Under the pieces are notes generated by a model that was not told the DNA's origin, searched no databases, and saw only the letters and a program-made list of their open reading frames with translations. Shown piece after piece: positions 15,175 to 22,301 of a stretch of DNA of 49,524 bases. How positions within the stretch are numbered: the stretch's first letter is position 1; each line of letters opens with the position of its first letter. The translations under genes and the position numbers were made by a program. The stretch is from JAZLGI01 sp045616225 (GTDB lineage Bacteria > Spirochaetota > Spirochaetia > Sphaerochaetales > Sphaerochaetaceae), in NCBI GenBank assembly GCA_045616225.1, contig JAZLGI010000085.1, positions 1-49,524 of the forward strand, in the 5' to 3' direction.

Positions 15175-16254
15175 TCAGAGAGGTTTTCTCCAATCTTCAG
15201 GACTAATTCTTACAATTTCATCTGTATCTGCAGACTTGTGAATTGCATCACAAACTGTAGTAAGGTTTCTTGTAAATGTAAGTGGAACTGCATATTCACA
15301 CTTGCCTCTGATAACATCTGCAATATGTGTATAGATAGCATAACGGTCTCCGTTGTACTGTCCCGGAAGCGGCTCTGTTGTGTTATCATCATTTGTCTTG
15401 CTTCTGTAAGCTGTAGGATCAATAGGACCCGGATAAGAAATCTTATGAAGATCAATTGTTCCGTCTGTAATGAAAGCAGTTCCCTTGTTACCCTGGACAA
15501 TCCAGTGAGGAAGCTTATCAACCATGATACAATGCTCACAATTGAGAATGATTCCGCTTTCTGATTTCATGTTTGCAACAAATGTATCTTCACAGTCACC
15601 ATCCATGATAACCTGCTTCTTTTCTGCACAAACCTTTACGATTGGTTCATCAATGGCAGCCATGAGCTGACCTAAAAGGTGTGGTCCCCAGTTGTTGAGG
15701 TATCCGCCTGCAAACTTCTTGTAAAGCTGCCAGTCGTATCTCTTTCCAAAAGTACCTGCTCTTCTTCTGATTTCATAAACCTTTCCTATAGGTCCGTTTT
15801 CTCCGCCCTTTACCATCTCTCTGACAGCATCCAAGTCTGTTCCCCAGTTCTGAGGAAGGAACGGCATTAAGCTAACGCCAAACTTTTCCTTTGCTTTCTT
15901 TGCTTCTTCAATAATGAAAGCAGCATCTGCAGAGTCTTTTGCCCAAGGTTTTGTGATAAGAACATTCTTTCCTGCTCTGAGACAAGCTGCTGCAACTTCT
16001 GTATGCATGTGGCTGTCTGTAAGAACAACAACATATTCAACATCAGAAGCAAGAAGTTCTTCTCTTGAAGAATAAGCTTTACAGTTTTTGTGTCCGTTAA
16101 GGTAGAAAACCTTTGCAAGTTTCTGTGCACGGTCTGCTACGATATCGTAGGTTCCAACCATCTCAAACTCAGGATGTCTGAGAAGAATAGGTGTATGAAG
16201 TTCGTTTGCGTTTTTTCCGCAACCAATAATGGCTGTCTTAATTCTGTCTGCCAT
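15175..16254 (-). CDS. Gfo/Idh/MocA family sugar dehydrogenase (copy C)
   Basis: About 359 residues. The dinucleotide fold starts RIKTAIIGCGKNANELHTP, followed by VVVLTDSHMHTEVA and NVLITKPWAKD, where ITKP replaces the usual EKP but keeps the lysine. The C-terminal half has FAGGYLNNWGPHLLGQLM with a His in the substrate pocket. It is more divergent than copies A and B, so probably has a different substrate or step. The start is the ATG at 16252-16254 after AAGGAG; the in-frame upstream ATG lies close to the preceding stop and has no ribosome site. The gene lies between a TIM-barrel gene and the terminator hairpin. Confidence 0.88.
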   Translation of the reverse strand: MADRIKTAIIGCGKNANELHTPILLRHPEFEMVGTYDIVADRAQKLAKVFYLNGHKNCKAYSSREELLASDVEYVVVLTDSHMHTEVAAACLRAGKNVLITKPWAKDSADAAFIIEEAKKAKEKFGVSLMPFLPQNWGTDLDAVREMVKGGENGPIGKVYEIRRRAGTFGKRYDWQLYKKFAGGYLNNWGPHLLGQLMAAIDEPIVKVCAEKKQVIMDGDCEDTFVANMKSESGIILNCEHCIMVDKLPHWIVQGNKGTAFITDGTIDLHKISYPGPIDPTAYRSKTNDDNTTEPLPGQYNGDRYAIYTHIADVIRGKCEYAVPLTFTRNLTTVCDAIHKSADTDEIVRISPEDWRKPL

Positions 16255-16270
16255 TTTTATTATCTCCTTA

Positions 16271-17068
16271 TTATCCAAATATTTCCTTTAACTGTTTAAG
16301 AGCTTTCTTAAGGCTGTCAGGTCCAACTCCACCTTTTGACTCAAATGAAATTGTTTCATCATAACCAATCTCTTTGAGCTTTTTCAAAAGTGAAAGAAGA
16401 TAATCTGAATATCCTTCTTCCGGAAGCATTCTGTCTTTTTCACAAACGTGTACATGATGAAGAATTGGCAGTACATCCTTAAGATCTTCTGCACTTTCCT
16501 CGTTGTACATCATATGCATGAGATCTGCCAAAAGCTGTACTTCTTTTGCATTGACTCTCTTTGCAACAGCTTCACCGTCTTTAACTGTAATCATGATGTT
16601 TGTTGCTGTATATCTGAGAGGTTCAAGTACAACGTAAATACCATACTTTTTGCAATAAGGAATACATGATTCTGTAAGAGTATCGCAGAAATCATCATAT
16701 CCTTTTCTAAGAGGATAACCGTCAGGAAGATTTCTGGAATTGTTGCTTCCAAAAACAATTTTCTGAACACCCATTCTCTTTGCCCTGCCCATTGCTTTAT
16801 CAAGATAAGCATCTATTGTTGCCTTATCTTTCTCCGGACCTGTAACTTTTATTCTTCCAGGGAAGTAGTTACAGCTGCAATCACATGCAAGGTCAAGACG
16901 TTTAAGTTCTTTTAAAAGAGTCTCAAAATCTTCATCAGACAATGTTTCAATCATCATAAGAGGGAATTCCACATAGTCAAATCCTGCCTCTTTGATTCTT
17001 TCAAGAAGTGCATACTCTACTCTGTCACGGGTAGATGTAGCAATGTCTGTACACATTCCGTATCTCAT
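16271..17068 (-). CDS. Sugar phosphate isomerase/epimerase (TIM barrel) 2
   Basis: 265 residues starting MRYGMCTDIATSTRDR. It has DYVEFPLMMI, VVLEPLRYTATN (Glu ligand), QLLADLMHMMYNE (Asp and His), HHVHVCEKDR (His ligand) and ISFESKGGVG (Glu ligand), which fits the metal site of the xylose-isomerase-like barrel. It is related to IolE-like gene 1 but not closely. It is the first enzyme gene after the TRAP permease in the transcript, 15 bp downstream of dctM, so it probably acts early on the imported compound. Confidence 0.85.
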   Translation of the reverse strand: MRYGMCTDIATSTRDRVEYALLERIKEAGFDYVEFPLMMIETLSDEDFETLLKELKRLDLACDCSCNYFPGRIKVTGPEKDKATIDAYLDKAMGRAKRMGVQKIVFGSNNSRNLPDGYPLRKGYDDFCDTLTESCIPYCKKYGIYVVLEPLRYTATNIMITVKDGEAVAKRVNAKEVQLLADLMHMMYNEESAEDLKDVLPILHHVHVCEKDRMLPEEGYSDYLLSLLKKLKEIGYDETISFESKGGVGPDSLKKALKQLKEIFG

Positions 17069-17083
17069 ATCAGAAAACTCCTA

Positions 17084-18382
17084 TCAAATGTATCCGCAAA
17101 CTTTAGGCAACCACATTGTGATTGCAGGAACATAGGTAATAAGACAAAGGGCAAATACCATAAATGCCATCTGAGGAAGAAGAGCTTTTGTAAGTTTTTC
17201 CATGGAAATGTTTCCAACAGAACAACCCACAAAAAGAACCTGTCCTACCGGTGGAGTGAGAAGTCCAATTCCAAGGTTGAGAATCATCATAATACCAAAC
17301 TGTACTTCATGCATTCCAAGCTGTTTTACAACAGGAAGAAGGATAGGAACCATAATGTAAACAATAGAAAGCATGTTCATGAAACAACCCATTACAAGAA
17401 GAATGAGGTTAATAATCAAGAGCATGAGGAACTTATTGCTTGTAATTGAAAAGAGACCGTTTGTTACAATCTGAGGTATTCTAAGGTATGTGATTACCCA
17501 GCTGAAAGCTGTGGCACATGCTGCAAGAATAAGAACAGAACCAATTGTCTTTGTTGTTCTTCTGCAGGCTTCAAAGAAATCTTTTGCAGTACCCTTTTTC
17601 TCAATTAAGAAAGTATAAATGAAGCAGAAAACTGCTGCGGCTGCAGCTGATTCTGTAGCTGTCATCCATCCAAGAAGAACTCCACCTACAACAACTACCA
17701 TACAGATGATTGTTGGAAGTGAAATCCAAAGAGCATGTCCAAGTCTCTTGAAAGAGAATGCCTTATCTACAGGATAACCGCGTTTCTTTGATACTATAAA
17801 ACAATAAACTGCTAGACAAAGACCAAGAACAATACCTGAGAGGTAACCGCCCATGTAAAGAGCTGCAACAGAAACTCCACCTGCTGTAACTGCATAAATA
17901 ACAAGGTTGTGACTAGGCGGGATAATAATTCCCTGAATTGCAGATGTACAGGTAAGGGCAACAGAGAAGTCTTCATCATATCCTGAATCCTTCATAAGCT
18001 TAATTACGATAGGACCAAGAGAACTTACGTCTGCTACAGATGAACCTGAAACACCGCCAAAGAACATTGAGTCTACAACGTTTACCATGGCAAGTCCACC
18101 AGGCATCCAACCTACGAGAACCATTGCAAGCTCTTCTATACTGTCTGCCATTGAGCCTATACTCATGAATTCTCCCATGAGCATGAAACAAGGAACTGCA
18201 AGAAGTGAATAGTTTGACATCTTGTAGAAAATTGTCTGGAATACTACAAGAAGGTTAATTTTCATGAAAAGACATGTCAGTACTGCTGACAGGCCAAGTG
18301 TGTAGGAAATTTCAACACCAAGAGCAAGCATGATGACAAAAGAACCTACGAGAACTGTAATTCCAAGTGTCATATTACTCAT
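17084..18382 (-). CDS. TRAP transporter large permease (DctM family)
   Basis: 432 residues with about 12 membrane helices. The family pattern is clear: GSMADSIEELAMVLVGWMPGGLAMVNVVDSMFFGGVSGSSVAD in steps, then IIPPSHNLVIYA, and near the end LLTPPVGQVLFVGCSVGN. It forms the ion-coupled channel of a tripartite periplasmic transporter for an organic acid or acidic sugar. Its start overlaps the end of dctQ by 8 bp. The conserved Gly-rich and Pro-rich motifs look intact. Confidence 0.95.
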   Translation of the reverse strand: MSNMTLGITVLVGSFVIMLALGVEISYTLGLSAVLTCLFMKINLLVVFQTIFYKMSNYSLLAVPCFMLMGEFMSIGSMADSIEELAMVLVGWMPGGLAMVNVVDSMFFGGVSGSSVADVSSLGPIVIKLMKDSGYDEDFSVALTCTSAIQGIIIPPSHNLVIYAVTAGGVSVAALYMGGYLSGIVLGLCLAVYCFIVSKKRGYPVDKAFSFKRLGHALWISLPTIICMVVVVGGVLLGWMTATESAAAAAVFCFIYTFLIEKKGTAKDFFEACRRTTKTIGSVLILAACATAFSWVITYLRIPQIVTNGLFSITSNKFLMLLIINLILLVMGCFMNMLSIVYIMVPILLPVVKQLGMHEVQFGIMMILNLGIGLLTPPVGQVLFVGCSVGNISMEKLTKALLPQMAFMVFALCLITYVPAITMWLPKVCGYI

Positions 18383-18884
18383 CTTTTAACATCTCCAAAT
18401 TCTTTTCGACGTCATGTTCGTGTTTGTCTGTAAATATGTCCTTTGTTGAAAGTAAAAGGAATGCGAGGCTAAACACGCCCATGCAGATTGCAGGAAGAAC
18501 CTGCCATTTATAAGAAAGATCTATGGCTCCAAAGCGCTGCTTTGTGGTCATAAAAATCTTGATTCCATAGTAAGAAACAAGGATAAAGAAAATTAATTTC
18601 AAGAAGTAACGGATAATTCCGAATACTCTTAAAACTTTAGGTGGGAATGCGTTGTCTATAACAGAAACACGAACATGTGTTCCATGGCATTCTGCGATAC
18701 AAGAAGAAAAGAGTCCTATCCAAGTAAGACAGAACAGTGCTGTTTCTTCTGCCCAAGATGGGGTGAAATTAAAGAAATAACGTCCAATAACGACTGTAAG
18801 AAGAACAAGGATAATTACAATTAAAGCAACAGTGCAAATCCAGTTTGCAACATCCAACAGTCCTTTTCTGATTTTTTCAATCAT
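18375..18884 (-). CDS. TRAP transporter small permease (DctQ family)
   Basis: 169 residues with four predicted membrane helices. FTPSWAEETALFCLTWIGL is the DctQ signature, with the WAEE motif. It stabilises DctM and contacts the binding protein. A strong hairpin lies between the binding-protein gene and this gene, which would lower permease expression relative to the binding protein. Confidence 0.92.
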   Translation of the reverse strand: MIEKIRKGLLDVANWICTVALIVIILVLLTVVIGRYFFNFTPSWAEETALFCLTWIGLFSSCIAECHGTHVRVSVIDNAFPPKVLRVFGIIRYFLKLIFFILVSYYGIKIFMTTKQRFGAIDLSYKWQVLPAICMGVFSLAFLLLSTKDIFTDKHEHDVEKNLEMLKDE

Positions 18885-18914
18885 GGGATATTCTCCTTAG
18901 ATTATATTTTACAT

Positions 18915-18944
18915 AAATGAGAGGGGCAAAAGCCCCTCCCATTT
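18915..18944 (-). promoter_or_regulatory. GC-rich stem-loop between dctP and dctQ
   Basis: Arms of 13 bases (18915-18927 and 18932-18944, one G-U-type mismatch) enclose an AAAA/TTTT loop, with AGGGGC as the core. There is no clean T-run after it. It is more likely a 3'-end protecting or partial termination element that raises binding-protein mRNA than a full terminator. Confidence 0.65.
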
Positions 18945-18961
18945 ACAAATGCAATCAAAAA

Positions 18962-19984
18962 TTATTTGTAGCTCTGGATTGTCTTTACGAAATCTGGAGC
19001 AACTTCTGCTGCGTATTTTGCATAAAGAGCATTACAAGAATCAAGCCAAGCCTGCTTGTCTGTACACTTTGTAATCTTTACGCCGTTTGATGTAAGGAAA
19101 TCAATAATCTTCTGCTGATCTTCATCTGTTCTCTTCTGGAACCAGTCGCAAGCTTCTTTCATTGAATCAGAAATAATCTGTCTCTCTGATTCTGAGAGCT
19201 GCTGCCATATCTGTTCTGATACAAGAATAACTGATGAACCAATTACGTGCTCTGTTTCATAGACATACTTAGCCTGTTCATACCAGTTGTTGTTCTTCAT
19301 ACCGGCATATGTGTTTTCACAACCGTCAAGAACGCCTGTTGAAAGACCTGTGTAGATTTCTGACATTGCAAGTGGAGTTGCGCTTGCCCAGCAGTTAATC
19401 ATATCAATCTTAATGTCTGAAGTTTCTGATCTGACCTTGAGTTTCTTGAAATCTCCGAGAGACTTGCATTCAACCTTTGTGAGCATGTTTCTTGCAGGTG
19501 TGCAGATGTAGTTGTAAAGTGAGCGGATTGTTCCGTCTGACTTCTCAAGAATCTGATCGCCAAGCTTGTGACCATAATCACTGTAAAGGAAGTCAAGACC
19601 ACCCTGAACACTCTGAAGAAGGAAAGGAAGTCCAAGAGCTGTGTACTCAGGAATATCAATTCCTCTGTTCTTGAGGTTAGCAGGGTTAATTCTGAAGAAT
19701 GCGTATGTGCCAAGCTTAAGGCCTTCAATACATTCTGCTTCTGTTCCAAGCTGTCCACCGCCAAAAACGTTAATCTCAATCATTCCGTTTGTTCTCTCGT
19801 TTACGAGCTTTGCGAACTCTTTGAGGAAGAGACAAGCGTTATCTGTTTCTGCGTTGATTTCTGGGAATGTAAGAACAAGTTTCTGTGTTCTGACATCTGA
19901 CTTTGGAGCTTCTGCTGATGCCTGAGCAAATACTGCTGTACAAGCAAGGAGAGCAACCAACAAGATAATAATAGACTTTTTCAT
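18962..19984 (-). CDS. TRAP transporter periplasmic substrate-binding protein (DctP family)
   Basis: 340 residues with a signal peptide MKKSIIILLVALLACTAVFAQ. The DctP pattern includes NGMIEINVFGGGQLGTEAECIEGL and the binding-site stretch RSETSDIKIDMINCWASATPLAMSEIYTGL, where the second part normally carries the ligand-pocket residues. The Arg in KVRSETS sits at the position that usually pairs with the ligand carboxylate, so the ligand is probably acidic. The ATG has GGAGG upstream. It lies directly downstream of the regulator gene on the same strand and is the first gene of the transport part. Confidence 0.94.
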   Translation of the reverse strand: MKKSIIILLVALLACTAVFAQASAEAPKSDVRTQKLVLTFPEINAETDNACLFLKEFAKLVNERTNGMIEINVFGGGQLGTEAECIEGLKLGTYAFFRINPANLKNRGIDIPEYTALGLPFLLQSVQGGLDFLYSDYGHKLGDQILEKSDGTIRSLYNYICTPARNMLTKVECKSLGDFKKLKVRSETSDIKIDMINCWASATPLAMSEIYTGLSTGVLDGCENTYAGMKNNNWYEQAKYVYETEHVIGSSVILVSEQIWQQLSESERQIISDSMKEACDWFQKRTDEDQQKIIDFLTSNGVKITKCTDKQAWLDSCNALYAKYAAEVAPDFVKTIQSYK

Positions 19985-20064
19985 AAAATCCTCCGTGCGA
20001 GTTTATGTACTAATAAAATGCTAACAGAGGTTATTTCTTTAAAAAATACAAATTTTTGAGTTTT

Positions 20065-21228
20065 TTAGTCGGAAATTTTTATACTTTCAGAGTCCTCTAT
20101 GAGAGCTTCTGCATGCAGATATTTCCTTATAAGGTCAGCAAATTCTGTCTTTGTTGAGACTCCTGCATTCTTGTATAAATTCTTTAACCTATAGTTGATG
20201 GTTCCGGTTGAACAGAACACTTTCTCAGACATGGCTTCATTGCTGTCACCGTTTAAGACGCCCTTTATTATCTTCATATCCATGTCATCACAACGGCTTA
20301 GACACTCTTCCAAACACCTGATTGCATTTGAGCCGTTAAAGGCAATTGGCTTGTAGTTTGGCATTTGATTTTGTTTTATATCGGACTCAAAGATTTCTTT
20401 GACTACAGGTAAGTTGGCAGTGCTTCCCCTTGGCTTGAGATAGCTCTGCATTGTGGTAATTATAGATTCTACCGCAGGGTTCTGATTTATTGTCCTCCAT
20501 ATCTGAAAAACCTGAATTCCTGCCTCGTAATAAGACCTTGTTGCAGATGTTAGTGACGGTTGGGTATATCTGCAAAGAACAATGTCTCCCAAACCTGCCA
20601 CAAACAAATCTTCAGGAACCCGCACGCCGTGTTCTTTGCAATATGTAAGAATAAACCCGGCAGAATAGTCGTTTGAACAGATTACTCCGTCATAGTTTCT
20701 TATATTTGCCAGGAAAATTTCCGTAGGGTTCTTAGACTCTTCGTTTCTGAAATATACATCAGAATAACTTATGTTCATGGAGAGACTTTTTGCAGTACTC
20801 AGAAAGGTCTCGTACTTTGTCATGTCGTTACTGCTATTGAGGTTAATATCTATAAGTGCAATTCTGTTTCTGTTGTAGTAATGGAAATATCTTACCATTT
20901 CCTCAATGGTGGATTTGCTGCCGTACATTGTTCCGGAAACATCCTCACCGTAACTGCCCGGGACACCTCCAATTAGGATTGGTCTTAAACTTCTTTGTCT
21001 TGCCAAATCTATGGTTTCTCTAAGCCAAGTCCTTGTAGTACCTACAATTACTATTGATTTTGCAAACCCTTTGGCTATTTCATCAAGGCTCTGGATTTTT
21101 TTTACAACATGTTTATGTCTGCAAGCGACATCTTCAAGACCCTTCATACTGTTTGAAAACCAAACAGGAGTAATGAAGTTTGGTTCCATAATGGTGTAAA
21201 TAATCTTATCTTCTGAACTTTCAGACAT
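20065..21228 (-). CDS. Regulator with LacI-type sugar-binding domain and C-terminal LuxR-type HTH
   Basis: 387 residues. Residues about 10-260 read as a LacI/periplasmic-binding-like two-lobe sensor (VEDVACRHKHVV in the first lobe; GVICSNDYSAGFILTYCKEHGVRVPEDLFVAGLGD and LTSATRSYYEAG in the second), but there is no N-terminal DNA-binding domain. Residues about 315-380 contain a LuxR-like HTH: IIKGVLNGDSNEAMSEK, then STGTINYRLKNLYKNAGV. This places the HTH at the opposite end from LacI. It lies between the TRAP operon and the divergent glycyl-radical operon and probably senses the imported ligand or a product. A near-consensus promoter and GGAGG precede it. Confidence 0.82.
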   Translation of the reverse strand: MSESSEDKIIYTIMEPNFITPVWFSNSMKGLEDVACRHKHVVKKIQSLDEIAKGFAKSIVIVGTTRTWLRETIDLARQRSLRPILIGGVPGSYGEDVSGTMYGSKSTIEEMVRYFHYYNRNRIALIDINLNSSNDMTKYETFLSTAKSLSMNISYSDVYFRNEESKNPTEIFLANIRNYDGVICSNDYSAGFILTYCKEHGVRVPEDLFVAGLGDIVLCRYTQPSLTSATRSYYEAGIQVFQIWRTINQNPAVESIITTMQSYLKPRGSTANLPVVKEIFESDIKQNQMPNYKPIAFNGSNAIRCLEECLSRCDDMDMKIIKGVLNGDSNEAMSEKVFCSTGTINYRLKNLYKNAGVSTKTEFADLIRKYLHAEALIEDSESIKISD

Positions 21229-21254
21229 AGCAATCCTCCGTCCTGTTTTATGAA

Positions 21255-21283
21255 ATTATACATCCTAGTACACAACAAGTCAA
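21255..21283 (-). promoter_or_regulatory. Near-consensus sigma70 promoter for the sensor-LuxR regulator
   Basis: Minus strand TTGACT (21278-21283), 17 bases, TATAAT (21255-21260), about 27 bases before the regulator ATG. It may also feed dctP and the genes beyond. Confidence 0.75.
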
Positions 21284-21316
21284 AAAACCATGTTCTTTTT
21301 TACATTCCTTTTTGTA

Positions 21317-21346
21317 TTGAGAGCAGAAGATTTCAGGCAATATCAT
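21317..21346 (+). promoter_or_regulatory. Candidate promoter of the glycyl-radical operon
   Basis: TTGAGA (21317-21322) and TATCAT (21341-21346) lie 18 bases apart, giving a start about 30 bases before the activase ATG. The match is moderate, as expected for an activator-dependent promoter. Confidence 0.4.
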
Positions 21347-21383
21347 TACTTATAAAGATAGAATTCAATTAACGGAGATGTAT

Positions 21384-22292
21384 ATGACAACAGCTAACGT
21401 AACAAATATCCAGCGTTTTTCACTTAATGACGGTCCTGGAATCAGAACAACAGTATTTCTTCAGGGATGTAACATGCATTGCACTTGGTGCCATAATCCG
21501 GAGACCATTTCCGGTCATCCTGTTCTCATGCAGTATCCAAACAAATGCATAGGCTGCGGAAAGTGTTTTGAAGTCTGCCCAAAAAAAGCTCATAAGCTTG
21601 ACCCAAACACAAAGACACACTATATAGACAGAGACCTTTGCGTAAGTTGCGGAAAGTGTGCAGAAGTCTGTATGTCAGATGCTCTTGTAATGTCTTCAAA
21701 GCCAATGACAGTTGAAGAAGTAATGAAAGAAATCGTACAGGACAAAAAGTACTACGAAGAGTCAAACGGTGGTGTAACCGTTTCAGGAGGAGAAGCAACT
21801 CTTCATTGCGACTTTGTAAGCGAGCTTGCAGATGCCTGCCACAAAGAAGGTATCAAAATTGCCATAGAAACAAACATGAGCCTCCCATGGCACCACATAG
21901 AAAGCACACTTAAGAAGATGGATTTAATTATGTGCGATATGAAGCTTAATATCTGTACAGAACACCGCAAATACACAGGTGCAGACAACTGCATGATTTT
22001 CAATAACATAGGAAGAAGCAGTCTTCTTGGAATTCCTGTAATTGTACGTACTCCGCTCATTCCGGGAGTAACAGACTCTATTGAAAACATCAAACCAATT
22101 GCAGAGTACATGTCAAAGATGAACAACATAATGTACTACGAACTTCTTAACTACAACCCGCTGGGAAGCTCAAAGAGAGAAGCACTCAATGCTCAGGATG
22201 ATTTTGCAGATACAAAGCCGTTCTCAACACAGCATCTTGAAGAAATTAAGGAAGCTCTCAAAGACATTAACATTCAAGTAAAAATCAGCTGA
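21384..22292 (+). CDS. Glycyl-radical enzyme activating protein (radical SAM)
   Basis: About 302 residues. The radical-SAM motif is QGCNMHCTWC (Cys29, Cys33, Cys36: CX3CX2C), preceded by SLNDGPGIRTTVF as in all GRE activases. Two extra ferredoxin-like clusters follow (CIGCGKCFEVCP and CVSCGKCAEVC), as in the larger activases rather than PflA. VTVSGGEAT is the SAM-binding GGE motif. It installs the glycyl radical on the enzyme encoded 9 bp downstream. I chose the second ATG (21384) because GGAG then has normal spacing; the first ATG is only six bases earlier and touches the GGAG. Oxygen sensitive by nature. Confidence 0.95.
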   Translation: MTTANVTNIQRFSLNDGPGIRTTVFLQGCNMHCTWCHNPETISGHPVLMQYPNKCIGCGKCFEVCPKKAHKLDPNTKTHYIDRDLCVSCGKCAEVCMSDALVMSSKPMTVEEVMKEIVQDKKYYEESNGGVTVSGGEATLHCDFVSELADACHKEGIKIAIETNMSLPWHHIESTLKKMDLIMCDMKLNICTEHRKYTGADNCMIFNNIGRSSLLGIPVIVRTPLIPGVTDSIENIKPIAEYMSKMNNIMYYELLNYNPLGSSKREALNAQDDFADTKPFSTQHLEEIKEALKDINIQVKIS

Positions 22293-22301
22293 GGAAGAAA
22301 G

